Part shown: in pieces, positions 6,219 through 14,828 of the stretch
How the letters are laid out: every line of letters starts with the position of its first letter
Numbering within the stretch: position 1 is the stretch's first letter
Origin: CAYGTK01 sp964352775
Lineage (GTDB): Bacteria; Bacteroidota; Bacteroidia; Chitinophagales; CAIOSU01
Assembly (NCBI GenBank): GCA_964352775.1
Contig: CAYGTK010000054.1
Location: 1 to 19,986 of the forward strand
Direction: 5' to 3'
DNA length: 19,986 nt
Notes under the pieces: model-generated
What the model was told of the DNA's origin: nothing
Seen by the model: only the letters and a program-made list of their open reading frames with translations
The model's database searches: none
Translations under genes and position numbers: made by a program

Positions 6219-8696
6219 TTACTTTGAGGCTAATTTTGAACCCTTGAAATTGGATAAGCCGCAACGAAGGAAATCAGCATATTCCTTTTCGTTAGGTGTA
6301 TAACCAACAGGCAGGGTAAGCATTTTCTCATCAGGAGTAACAAGCACATAAAAGGGCTGGCTGTTATTCTTAAAGTTACTTATCTGGAAATCTGTATTTC
6401 TATTACCAATGGTGCGAACCTTTTTATCAGTAGCTTCAGAAATGTATTGCTCTTCTTCTGGCAGCATCTCCTTATCATCCACATAAAGTGAAATAACTAC
6501 ATAGTCCTCTTTTAACATTGCCAATATATCCTGATCGGGCCAAACACTCTCTTCCATTTTTCGACAATTAACACAAGCATAGCCGGTAAAGTCGAACATA
6601 ACGGGCTTGTTCTTTTTCTTCGCAAAGGCAAGTCCCTCTTCCAATGTCTTAAAGCATTCCAAATTTTGTGGGCACTTACTTGGGTGAATGAAACTATACC
6701 CAGCAGAAGGCGCTAAACCACTTAATAGGGTCAACGTTCTGAAGGTTCCAGTCTTTTCGTTGTACATAAATCCACTTGCCAAATAACCTGTAAAGCCGAT
6801 GGCAATAATTGCTACTGCTATGGCAAATTTACCTGGCTTTTCTCCCTTACTATCGTGCGGAAAGCGGATGAGTCCTAATAGGTAAGCAGCTATACCCAAT
6901 GAGCAAACTATCCAAATACCTAAGAACACTTCTATTTTAATGATACCCCAATGGTCTACTAGATCAGCATTAGATAAGAATTTTATAGCCAAAGCAATTT
7001 CTGCAAAGCCTAGCACAACTTTTACTTGATTCAACCATCCACCTGATTTAGGAAGACTTTGAAGATATTGTGGGAAGGCAGCGAAAACTGTAAACGGTAA
7101 GGCCAGTGCAATACCAAAACCTACCATGCCTACAGAGAGGGCGATATTTCCACCCTCGGAATTCAATGTGCCCACTAGTAACGAACCAAGTATTGGCCCA
7201 GTACAAGAAAAGGAAACAATAGCCAAAGTAACTGCCATAAAGAAGATACCCAAAGCGCCACCCACATCTGATGCTGAATCAGCTTTGTTAGCAATGCTGC
7301 TTGGCAGGGTGATCTCGTAATAACCAAAGAAGGAAAAGGCGAATATCAAAAACACCAAGAAGAACACCACATTCAACCAAACGCTGGTAGAAACCTCGTT
7401 CAATACATCTGGTGATATGTTGAATAAAAAGAAGGGTACGCTCAATAAGAAATAGATAAGTACAATACTGAAACCGTAGAAGCCTGCTTTAGCAAGTCCA
7501 GCTTTCCTGTCCTTTCCTCCTTTAGTAAAGAAGCTAACTGTTAGCGGTATCATAGGAAATACACAAGGCGTTAGCAATGCCAGAAGTCCACCAATAAACC
7601 CTAAAAAGAAAATGCCAAGCAGTCCTTTTTCTGGTTCCTCTTGCTCTGCTCCACAAGAAGTTGGGCAGCCCCATTCACCATAACAGCCATCTTCATCATT
7701 CGAAACTATTGATCCGTTATCATCACCTTGCGGCGTTGTTATAGTTGCTTCACCAGTAGTTAAGTTCGCTTCAAAATCAATATACTCTGGTGGTAAACAG
7801 CGCTCATCATCGCAGGTCATAAATTCGAAATACCCCTTTATCTCCTCATCACCTGGCTTTATTGATACTAGCTTCTTAAAGGTTACTTCTTTCTTAAATT
7901 TCTTAACCTCAAATCCCCATACCGGGTCCATTTTTTGAGAAGTGTATTTACTTATCTCCTCTGCTAAACCTTGCTGCTGTATTGTGTCTAGCGACTCAAA
8001 GGTGAAGCTGGTGGCAACCGGGCCAATTCCATCCTCATCAGCACCTACAGTTTGTGAGTATACGTACCAACCCTCGTCAATCTTAGCTGTAAATGAAAAA
8101 GTAGCCGTTTTATCGTCAGTCTTATCAAGTGCTATAGACCATTTAACGGGTCTAAGGAAGCCCTCTTGCTGGCCGCCTATATCGCCTATGGTATTAATGT
8201 CAGACGACTCTTCAGAACTGATACTACCTGACGAACCACCAAGTTCAAAAGTAAAATCAACAAATTCAGGAGGTAAACAACGTTCATCATTACACACCAT
8301 GAACTCTAGGTAACCTTTTACAGTAGTATTACCTTCAGCCTTTACCTTTTGTCTAAAAGTGGCTAACTGCCCGAATTTCTTTACTTCAAATCCCCATACT
8401 GGGTCTAAGCCGTCTTTAGTTTTCTTTCCTGTTTCCTCTACTATCCCTACTAATTCTGCGCTGCCTAATTCCTCGAAAGTAAAGCTGGTAGCTACTGGCC
8501 CAATACCATCCTCATCAGCACCAACGGTTTGTGAATAGACGTACCAACCTTCTTCAATAGCCACATCAAATTGTAGTGTATACTCGCCTTGAGCAGTTTC
8601 TTCATGGCTAAACCTCCATGCGGTAGGTTCAAATACTTGAGCAAAAGAAAAAGTAGTAGTAAGAAAAGTAAGTAAGAGTATAGCTATATGTCTCAT
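6219..8696 (-). CDS. dsbD: Thiol:disulfide interchange protein DsbD with duplicated N-terminal domain
   Basis: This 825-aa inner-membrane protein passes electrons from cytoplasmic thioredoxin to periplasmic thiol proteins. The signal peptide is residues 1-19 (ending FSFA). Two copies of the DsbD alpha-like domain follow (about 22-152 and 181-311), each with its own redox pair in CNDERCLPPE (Cys135/140) and CDDERCLPPE (Cys295/300). A linker with three more cysteines (338, 344, 348) precedes the eight-span beta domain, whose LLTPCVFPM and SFSCTGPILG supply the transmembrane Cys pair. The C-terminal thioredoxin domain has CVNC (Cys708/711). DsbD normally has one alpha domain and about 570-680 residues, so the duplication is the unusual point. 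It lies 60 nt downstream of purQ and may share its transcript. Confidence 0.93.
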   Translation of the reverse strand: MRHIAILLLTFLTTTFSFAQVFEPTAWRFSHEETAQGEYTLQFDVAIEEGWYVYSQTVGADEDGIGPVATSFTFEELGSAELVGIVEETGKKTKDGLDPVWGFEVKKFGQLATFRQKVKAEGNTTVKGYLEFMVCNDERCLPPEFVDFTFELGGSSGSISSEESSDINTIGDIGGQQEGFLRPVKWSIALDKTDDKTATFSFTAKIDEGWYVYSQTVGADEDGIGPVATSFTFESLDTIQQQGLAEEISKYTSQKMDPVWGFEVKKFKKEVTFKKLVSIKPGDEEIKGYFEFMTCDDERCLPPEYIDFEANLTTGEATITTPQGDDNGSIVSNDEDGCYGEWGCPTSCGAEQEEPEKGLLGIFFLGFIGGLLALLTPCVFPMIPLTVSFFTKGGKDRKAGLAKAGFYGFSIVLIYFLLSVPFFLFNISPDVLNEVSTSVWLNVVFFLVFLIFAFSFFGYYEITLPSSIANKADSASDVGGALGIFFMAVTLAIVSFSCTGPILGSLLVGTLNSEGGNIALSVGMVGFGIALALPFTVFAAFPQYLQSLPKSGGWLNQVKVVLGFAEIALAIKFLSNADLVDHWGIIKIEVFLGIWIVCSLGIAAYLLGLIRFPHDSKGEKPGKFAIAVAIIAIGFTGYLASGFMYNEKTGTFRTLTLLSGLAPSAGYSFIHPSKCPQNLECFKTLEEGLAFAKKKNKPVMFDFTGYACVNCRKMEESVWPDQDILAMLKEDYVVISLYVDDKEMLPEEEQYISEATDKKVRTIGNRNTDFQISNFKNNSQPFYVLVTPDEKMLTLPVGYTPNEKEYADFLRCGLSNFKGSKLASK
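7761..8633 (-). repeat. Tandem domain duplication inside dsbD
   Basis: Residues 22-152 and 181-311 align at a constant offset of 159 residues through their strongest block. That block, EGWYVYSQTVGADEDGIG onward to SFTFE (residues 49-75 and 208-234), is identical in protein. The matching DNA (8472-8552 and 7995-8075) differs at about a dozen positions, all synonymous. Confidence 0.9.
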
Positions 8697-8756
8697 CTAT
8701 CGGTAGTTCTGTTCGTCAATGTTTGGATGATAGCTAAAGGTTATTATAGGTAGGTG

Positions 8757-9464
8757 TTAAGCGGTTTGCATCACATTTTTAGTAAGCGACTGGAACATTG
8801 CTAGTCCATCTGTATTTCCTAAAGCATCTTCAGCAGCCCGCTCTGGGTGAGGCATCATGCCAAAAACATTTCTGCTCGCATTGCATATGCCTGCTATGTT
8901 CTCTGCGCTACCATTAGGGTTTGCCTCTGCTGTAATGTTGCCTTCTTCATCACAGTATCTAAATAGCACTTGGTCGTTATCGTTCAAGTTTTTCAATACC
9001 TCTTCATCTGCATAAAAACGTCCTTCAGCGTGTGCTATAGGTATAACTAACGGTTTTTCAGCGTCAACATTGCTTGTTAAACGGCTATTGGTGGTTTGTG
9101 CCTTTAGGGGTACATTTTTACAGCTGAATTTTTGGTGATCGTTACGTAATAAAGCTCCTGGCAGTAAACCAGCCTCACATAGTACTTGGAAACCATTACA
9201 AATCCCTAGCACTAAGCCACCATTGTTAGCATGAGCTATTACTGCATCCATAATTGGAGAAAAACGTGCAATAGCACCAGAGCGCAGATAATCACCATAG
9301 GAGAATCCACCTGGTAGTACTACTAAGTCTTCTGAAGTAAATCCTGGCAGTTCTTTTTCTTTATGCCATATTTCGTGCACTTCACCACCCATTACATCAC
9401 GTAATACGTGTATCATGTCTTGATCGCAATTGGAGCCTGGAAATATTACTACGCCGAATTTCAT
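8757..9464 (-). CDS. purQ: Phosphoribosylformylglycinamidine synthase, glutaminase subunit PurQ
   Basis: The 235-aa cytosolic glutaminase of FGAM synthase hydrolyses glutamine and channels ammonia to PurL in step four of purine synthesis. The class I amidotransferase triad is visible: nucleophile Cys89 in GICNGFQVL, and His206 and Glu208 in MMPHPERA. FPGSNCDQD (8-16) and LPGGFSYGDYLRSGAIA (50-66) are PurQ signatures. The frame stays open to an ATG at 9554, but the extra 30 residues are unrelated to the family and overlap the preceding gene, so the ATG at 9464 was chosen. It starts 16 nt after the stop of the upstream membrane gene. A separate PurQ implies the PurS/PurL/PurQ form of the enzyme; purL and purS are not in this window. 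Confidence 0.96.
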   Translation of the reverse strand: MKFGVVIFPGSNCDQDMIHVLRDVMGGEVHEIWHKEKELPGFTSEDLVVLPGGFSYGDYLRSGAIARFSPIMDAVIAHANNGGLVLGICNGFQVLCEAGLLPGALLRNDHQKFSCKNVPLKAQTTNSRLTSNVDAEKPLVIPIAHAEGRFYADEEVLKNLNDNDQVLFRYCDEEGNITAEANPNGSAENIAGICNASRNVFGMMPHPERAAEDALGNTDGLAMFQSLTKNVMQTA

Positions 9465-9480
9465 AGTCGCTTTTTTATGG

Positions 9481-10485
9481 TCAATTCCAAATAGCCGCCC
9501 ATATATGAACGGACAAAATAGTAAGGAACAAACACCAGTGCAATAACTCTGCAAATTTCAAACGATACTGCACTAGCCAGTAGTTCCAAAAGAAAGATAA
9601 AGGTACGCTAATTATAAGAAAATGGCTTGCTGTAAGCCCATTGAACAAAGGGTAAGTCAACAGGGGGACAATAATGGCAAACAACATTAATTGCACCATT
9701 TTGCGGAATAAAATGGGACTTTTAAGATAATTGGCTTGAATGTATGCTGCACATATCATTAAGAAAAACACGACTGCCCCTAAGTTTATCTTATCGCTAA
9801 AACTTAGCACAGGAAGTTCAAAATGTATGCCCCAGCCTTCGAATAAATAAGCGGCATAGTGCTGAACGCCTTCCAAACCAGTGAACAGGTAGTAGCCAGT
9901 TCCAGTCAAGAAAAGTACCGTTGCCAAACCAAAGAAACCGATAACCCACTCTCGCCAAATGAAAGGTCTAAGTATGGCAAAGCCTAAATACAATAGTGGC
10001 AAAAGCACAATGCAAGGTGGATATAATAACACACCGATACCCATAAGCAAGCCTAGATCGAAAGATCTTCCGAAACAAGTGGCTTTATCGTAAGAGTTAT
10101 AAAGACTTTGATAGAAGAACAGAAAAATGAAGTTGGCCACTAAAGGGGCGCTTAGATCGGCAAATGCTGGAAAAAAACTGGTTGCTAGCAAAAAAACCAA
10201 GGCAGGAATGTAGGTAGGTCTATCAGTTATTTTAAGCGCATCCATCCAATTATTGAATAGTAGGGCTTGAAAGAATAGAAGTGCTAAGGCGATAATGCGC
10301 GTTAGCCATCCATAACCACCTAATAAGTTGGTTACCAAAAAGTGTATTAATTCGCCAAGTGGTGCATCAGAGCGGTATGGCTCTATTTCTCCAATAAACA
10401 AGAATGGGAGGCGAAGAACTATCGCATAAGCTACTAACAGAAATATTAAGCTGGGTGCATTGGAGCGGAAGAGTCTGATAAGCAT
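9481..10485 (-). CDS. Multi-span membrane protein, DUF6427-like
   Basis: This 334-aa, strongly hydrophobic protein has about nine or ten predicted membrane spans covering nearly its whole length. The N-terminus MLIRLFRSNAPSLIF and the recurring short loops (LLGGYGW, FFPAFADLSAPLVANF, SYDKATCFGRSF, LLYPPCIVLLPLLYLGF) resemble the DUF6427 family of Bacteroidota, whose function is unknown. The layout recalls polyprenyl-sugar glycosyltransferase-like membrane cores, but no catalytic motif was recognised. The gene starts 6 nt after the stop of the secreted-protein gene and ends 16 nt before purQ, so it is inside an operon. The family assignment is from overall pattern only. Confidence 0.75.
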   Translation of the reverse strand: MLIRLFRSNAPSLIFLLVAYAIVLRLPFLFIGEIEPYRSDAPLGELIHFLVTNLLGGYGWLTRIIALALLFFQALLFNNWMDALKITDRPTYIPALVFLLATSFFPAFADLSAPLVANFIFLFFYQSLYNSYDKATCFGRSFDLGLLMGIGVLLYPPCIVLLPLLYLGFAILRPFIWREWVIGFFGLATVLFLTGTGYYLFTGLEGVQHYAAYLFEGWGIHFELPVLSFSDKINLGAVVFFLMICAAYIQANYLKSPILFRKMVQLMLFAIIVPLLTYPLFNGLTASHFLIISVPLSFFWNYWLVQYRLKFAELLHWCLFLTILSVHIWAAIWN

Positions 10486-10491
10486 AACCTA

Positions 10492-11946
10492 TCAGAAACT
10501 TAACTTGAGAAGTGTGAGATAGTTCTTTCGGAAAGACGGTATTATTATTTCAGTACTAGATACTTGGAGACCAGCTCTAGGAACTAACACCACATTTTGG
10601 TCGCCTGTGTTAAACAGATAATTTCTCTTAGCAGACCCTGTTGGGTCAATAGCCATACTGTTAACATCAGCTTTTGAGTGTATTTCTTGATTATATATCA
10701 AGTATAAGCGGTCAGCGGTATTTAGCATAGCGTAGCTGGAATAATAGCCATCATCATCTTCAGATATTTGCTTCTTGCGAAGTATCTCTGTCCAATCATT
10801 TTCACCATCAGGACCTATTGATAACATCAATACATCATTATAATACATCACACTGATGGTTCTAAAAGTTGGTCCTGCTGCAGGAACGAACGATGGAGTT
10901 TGGATCTCTTCCACACTTTTATAGCGTGATTCTGCAACCAGCACTAAACCACCATCAAAGCGGAGAATAATGTCAGAGATCTCAAAAGAGAATAAGCCTT
11001 TGTTGTCACCCTTCAGCTCTTTACCCGTTATGTCATAAAGCAGGTCGTCGGAATAACGTGTATACTTATTGGCTATCATTTTACCTGTATTCAGGTTTAG
11101 GGCGTGATGGAAATAACCTACTGACATATCCTTATTATTATCAGAGAATAATCCTACGGCAACTAGTTTTCTATTTTCATCATCTACTTCTACAAATAGC
11201 TTGTCAAATATTGGTCTTGAAAAGCTGAAGGGAAGTTTTACAGCATCATTTCTTCCAGCATCTACCATATGTAACTGAAATCTATTGGAGTTTACTTCTC
11301 CTTTACGTTGCTTCGCTATGTCTTCTATAAGAAGGAATAATTCTCCCTTATTAGATACTAATAACTTGCGCAACACTACTTTACCAGTTACATCTCTCAG
11401 GTCGATATTACCTTGCCATTGCGGCTCTAGCATATCGTTCATGTGGTAAATGCTTACTGTTTGAAGTCTATCGGTGCCAGCATAGTTAGCCGTGTAGATC
11501 ACAAGTTGGCTTTGGTCGGTAGAATGAACGATCTTCATGTTCCTCACGTCGGCCCTGTTACCTACTATGGAATCAACCAGTACTGTTTGCCCCTTTGGCT
11601 GAAAGCGGCTATCATAAGGCTGCACGTAATAGTGCATTTTACTACTCACTTCTTTAAAGTAGAATACCAGACTGGTTTCTGGGTAGATTATGATCTTGCG
11701 GATACTAGTACCGTCTCCCAAATTGAGATTACGTTTCCATTTTAAACGCATATTGCTTGAATAAGCATGCAGTTGATCGGTATCACGCCCAAAATTGTAG
11801 AGGATAATGCCTTCCTTATTCTTACCTAGGATACGGAATTGAGGTGCTTTGGTGCTTAACTTTTGAGGTGTAGAGAATACCATTTGCTGAGCTGAGGCCC
11901 CAAAGGCAAATAAGAACACCAATACCGATAACACGAAACGCAGCAT
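10492..11946 (-). CDS. Secreted protein of unknown function, possibly beta-propeller
   Basis: This is a 484-aa protein with a clear signal peptide (MLRFVLSVLVFLFAFGASA, cleavage near residue 19) and no lipobox, so it should be periplasmic, outer-membrane-associated or released. The mature part is rich in short beta-strand blocks that recur about every 40-60 residues, such as FRILGKNKEGIILYNFG, YYVQPYDSRFQP, LQTVSIYHMND, LFLLIEDI, GLVLVAESRY and DRLYLIYNQEIHS. This spacing suggests a propeller-like fold, but no named repeat motif is seen. There is no catalytic motif and no C-terminal sorting domain. It lies 44 nt after the OppC-like permease and 6 nt before the DUF6427-like gene. I do not recognise the family. 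Confidence 0.8.
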   Translation of the reverse strand: MLRFVLSVLVFLFAFGASAQQMVFSTPQKLSTKAPQFRILGKNKEGIILYNFGRDTDQLHAYSSNMRLKWKRNLNLGDGTSIRKIIIYPETSLVFYFKEVSSKMHYYVQPYDSRFQPKGQTVLVDSIVGNRADVRNMKIVHSTDQSQLVIYTANYAGTDRLQTVSIYHMNDMLEPQWQGNIDLRDVTGKVVLRKLLVSNKGELFLLIEDIAKQRKGEVNSNRFQLHMVDAGRNDAVKLPFSFSRPIFDKLFVEVDDENRKLVAVGLFSDNNKDMSVGYFHHALNLNTGKMIANKYTRYSDDLLYDITGKELKGDNKGLFSFEISDIILRFDGGLVLVAESRYKSVEEIQTPSFVPAAGPTFRTISVMYYNDVLMLSIGPDGENDWTEILRKKQISEDDDGYYSSYAMLNTADRLYLIYNQEIHSKADVNSMAIDPTGSAKRNYLFNTGDQNVVLVPRAGLQVSSTEIIIPSFRKNYLTLLKLSF

Positions 11947-11990
11947 ACCGGAAAATTAACAATTAGGATAGAGAAATATTGTACTACCTA

Positions 11991-13346
11991 TCACTTTTTC
12001 AAGCGAGGATCTAATGCATCGGTTAAACCTTCACCTATAAGGTTGAAGATAGTAACTGCTAGAAAGATGGCCAATCCAGGAAATATAGCTAACCACCAAG
12101 CACCAGGGGCACTGCGTGCGATCGATAGTAGTTTACCCCAAGTAACAGTATCGGCGCTAACACCAATTCCTAAAAATGAAAGGGTCGATTCTATCAAAAT
12201 TGCAGATGCAATACCAAATGCTACACTTATAAATACAGGGTTCAATGCATTTGGTATTCCATGCTTCAATAATCTGCGGAAGTTAGAATAACCAAGAGCT
12301 TCTGCAGCCTCCATAAACTCTAAGTTCCTTACACGAAGTAACTCTGCACGGATGAAACGGGCAATACCTGTCCAAGATGTTAGTCCTATGATCAACATCA
12401 CAGTAAACAATCCCCCCGTTTTGCTTAATGACAATACCGACATGATCAATATCAAACGAGGTACAGATACAATGATCTCAATTAAGCGAGTTACAATAAG
12501 ATCTACAGGTATATTGGTCTTCTTTCCAAAAACTGGAATACGTTTCAAAACTGAAGCCAAGGCATTTCCTACCCCAATGAAAGCTAATAGTATTAATAGA
12601 CTTAACAGCAAACTCAAAAAACCGCTACCTGATCCATCTTCAAATGCTTCAACAATAACTAAACTACGTGCTACAAATGCATAGAAAAAACCAAGAACAA
12701 CAAAGATGACATTTAGCCACATCCGTATCCTTGACATCTGTATTCTATCATCTCCAAAGAAACCCGCAAGGGCTCCAAAAAATATCCCTATTAAGGTGGA
12801 GATGCTCATGGAAACTATACCTACTAAAAAAGCTATACGCGTACCATGTATCATGCCTGATAGTACATCTCTACCCAATTCGTCAGTACCCATCCAGTGA
12901 TGCCATTTAGCTGAAGGAACATCTTGGTCGTCGCCTGGGCCAACATACTGGCTGTTCATAAAGTCAAGGTTCTGAGGTGTATAAGGCACTAGAGGCCAAA
13001 CTACCCAATCAAACTTCAAGTCTTTCCATGTTATGTTCTGAAATTCAGGTTGCCATTTCGACCCGAACCAATCAACTGCATAGTCTTTAAATACTGGGAA
13101 GTAAGTAGTTCCTTCAAAGCTGCAAGCTATAGGCTTGTCGTTAGCAATAAAGTCAGCAAATACTGCTACCAATGCTAGTGCGCCCGCGAAGTACAAAGAA
13201 AGTACAGCCAACTTGTTCTTCTTGAACTGGCGTATTACATAGGCCTTGAAGCTTTGGTCTAAGTCTTTATTAACGAACTCCCGCTGGTTAGTAGCAGCTT
13301 GTTCTACTTTATCGTCTATCTCTTTTTGTCTATTGAACAGTTTCAT
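11991..13346 (-). CDS. ABC transporter permease, OppC/DppC type, with internal insertion
   Basis: This inner-membrane permease subunit of a peptide/nickel-class importer has 451 residues from the ATG at 13346. The frame opens at 13400, inside the preceding gene, but family similarity starts near MKLFNRQKEI and a GAGGGG purine run precedes this ATG. The N-terminal span is about 45-66. The canonical HWMGTDELGRDVLSGMIHGTR is at 150-170, the EAA loop that docks the ATPase is at 346-366 (EAAEALGYSNFRRLLKHGIPN), and the conserved ESTLSFLGIG is at 386-394. The length is about 150 residues over the usual 300. Extra sequence lies in the loop after span one (about 70-148), and a block of about 80 residues with two further hydrophobic segments (about 210-232 and 244-265) interrupts the permease core. 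It follows the OppB-like gene by 10 nt. Confidence 0.92.
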   Translation of the reverse strand: MKLFNRQKEIDDKVEQAATNQREFVNKDLDQSFKAYVIRQFKKNKLAVLSLYFAGALALVAVFADFIANDKPIACSFEGTTYFPVFKDYAVDWFGSKWQPEFQNITWKDLKFDWVVWPLVPYTPQNLDFMNSQYVGPGDDQDVPSAKWHHWMGTDELGRDVLSGMIHGTRIAFLVGIVSMSISTLIGIFFGALAGFFGDDRIQMSRIRMWLNVIFVVLGFFYAFVARSLVIVEAFEDGSGSGFLSLLLSLLILLAFIGVGNALASVLKRIPVFGKKTNIPVDLIVTRLIEIIVSVPRLILIMSVLSLSKTGGLFTVMLIIGLTSWTGIARFIRAELLRVRNLEFMEAAEALGYSNFRRLLKHGIPNALNPVFISVAFGIASAILIESTLSFLGIGVSADTVTWGKLLSIARSAPGAWWLAIFPGLAIFLAVTIFNLIGEGLTDALDPRLKK

Positions 13347-13356
13347 CCCCTCGCCC

Positions 13357-14820
13357 CTACTTTTTACTACTGTATGATATTCTTGGATCGACCACTGCAT
13401 AAAGTATGTCGGCCACTAAATAACCTATCATGGTTAATACTGCTGCTAAAAGCATAACAGCGAACACCACGGGATAATCTTTAAAAATAATGGCATTGTA
13501 GCCCCAGCTACCCATTCCTGGAATACTGAATATCACCTCAATTACCACCGAGCCACCAATAAGTAGTGGGAAAACGTTAGCAAATAGAGTGATAATAGGT
13601 AATAAGGAATTACGGAAGGCATGCTTCCAAATAACTGTTTTCTTTTCTAGTCCTTTAGCATAGGCAGTGCGAATGTAGTCTTGCCCTACTACGGAGAGCA
13701 TACCACCTCGCATTTGGCGGGATAGGAAAGCAAAACCACCATACGTTAAACAGAATACTGGAAGAACATGATGATAAGCGCTAATGCTAAAGGCCTCAAT
13801 AAAGCTCGCGCCCTCTGGTATTTTACCTAAACCATAGGTAGGAAACCAATCCAGATAATCACCTCCACCTAAATAGGTTATCAATAATGTAGCTATCCAA
13901 AAATTTGGTAAGGAGTATAATGCGAATAGAACACCTGTAGAGATCTTATCAACGGTAGTTCCCTTATTTACTGCTGAAAATATACCGATAGGTATCGCTA
14001 TTAAATAGGTTAAAACAATTGATATAAGACTTAGGCGCATGGTAACCCATAGCCGCTCACCTAGCACCGTGTTAACTTTTCGCTTGTCTTGATAAGACAC
14101 ACCAAAGTCGCCTCTAATTATACCTGAAGTGTAAACTGCTCCCTTACCTGTTATCCAGTTACCATCGCCAAAAACCCAGCGGTGGTATTGATTTTTACCG
14201 TTCCATGCTAGGTAGGGTATGTAGGTTTTCCAAGTAGTAGCCTCTGCCTTTACAGTAGAATAAGCGGATTTTGCATCTGTATAAAGTGAACTTAAATGCC
14301 CCAAATTATTAGCAGCTACAATAAGCTCATCTAACTTGCTCATTGCCGCGTCAACCTTTTCTGGTTTATACTCAATAAGTAACTCGTTCACCTCTGCTTT
14401 TACATCGATCAAGGCCTCGGAGTTCAAGGAGTCTTTTTTAGTAGCATAAGTAGCAAGATCAAGCGCTCTCACCTTATGGTAATAGGCCTCTATTTCAGGC
14501 CAGTTTCCATATTTTGCTACCATATTACCCAACATTTCACGATGAAAGGGTTTAGCAATAAGTTGTAGCGTATCAGGTTGTGCGTAGGTGCTCAACGAAA
14601 AGTAGAACACAGGCAGGTCTAGCCCCAGTTGATGACGCATTTTATTGTACGTCTCTTCGCTAGCAAGTTTATCAGCTATTCGCCCATCACCAGTTGTGGT
14701 GTTTAGCATTTGCTCTACGGGGTCTCCCTCAGAGTTTACACTAATAGCAAATGTCAATAGCGTTATCGCTATTAGTGTGGGGAAGAATATCAGAACCCGC
14801 TTAAGGATATATAAGAACAT
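13357..14820 (-). CDS. ABC transporter permease, OppB/DppB type, with long extracytoplasmic insertion
   Basis: This 487-aa permease is the partner of the OppC-like subunit. The N-terminus MFLYILKRVLIFFPTLIAITLLTF is the standard first span, followed by GDPVEQ and LGLDLPVFYF (65-74). In ordinary OppB proteins a short loop then leads to the RGDFG motif, here at 236-240. In between is about 150 residues (79-228), mostly charged and helical in appearance, that must lie in the periplasm. The core resumes with spans at about 260-283, 294-318, 352-368 and onward. The EAA loop is RTAYAKGLEKKTVIWKHAFRN (384-404), and FSIPGMGSWGYNAI (431-444) is typical. It starts 8 nt after the SBP stop and is 10 nt upstream of the OppC-like start. 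The substrate is probably oligopeptide, not provable from sequence. Confidence 0.93.
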   Translation of the reverse strand: MFLYILKRVLIFFPTLIAITLLTFAISVNSEGDPVEQMLNTTTGDGRIADKLASEETYNKMRHQLGLDLPVFYFSLSTYAQPDTLQLIAKPFHREMLGNMVAKYGNWPEIEAYYHKVRALDLATYATKKDSLNSEALIDVKAEVNELLIEYKPEKVDAAMSKLDELIVAANNLGHLSSLYTDAKSAYSTVKAEATTWKTYIPYLAWNGKNQYHRWVFGDGNWITGKGAVYTSGIIRGDFGVSYQDKRKVNTVLGERLWVTMRLSLISIVLTYLIAIPIGIFSAVNKGTTVDKISTGVLFALYSLPNFWIATLLITYLGGGDYLDWFPTYGLGKIPEGASFIEAFSISAYHHVLPVFCLTYGGFAFLSRQMRGGMLSVVGQDYIRTAYAKGLEKKTVIWKHAFRNSLLPIITLFANVFPLLIGGSVVIEVIFSIPGMGSWGYNAIIFKDYPVVFAVMLLAAVLTMIGYLVADILYAVVDPRISYSSKK

Positions 14821-14828
14821 ATCAGCCC

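Noticed and set aside
9465..9554. N-terminal extension of PurQ to an upstream ATG
   Set aside because: The extra 30 residues do not belong to the PurQ family and overlap the preceding gene; the ATG at 9464 fits the family start.
12043..12900. Three plus-strand frames rich in Ile/Lys/Pro
   Set aside because: They are antisense to the OppC-like permease; the composition reflects the complement of hydrophobic codons.
13347..13400. N-terminal extension of the OppC-like permease
   Set aside because: It would overlap the 3' end of the OppB-like gene by 44 nt, and the ATG at 13346 has a better upstream purine run.
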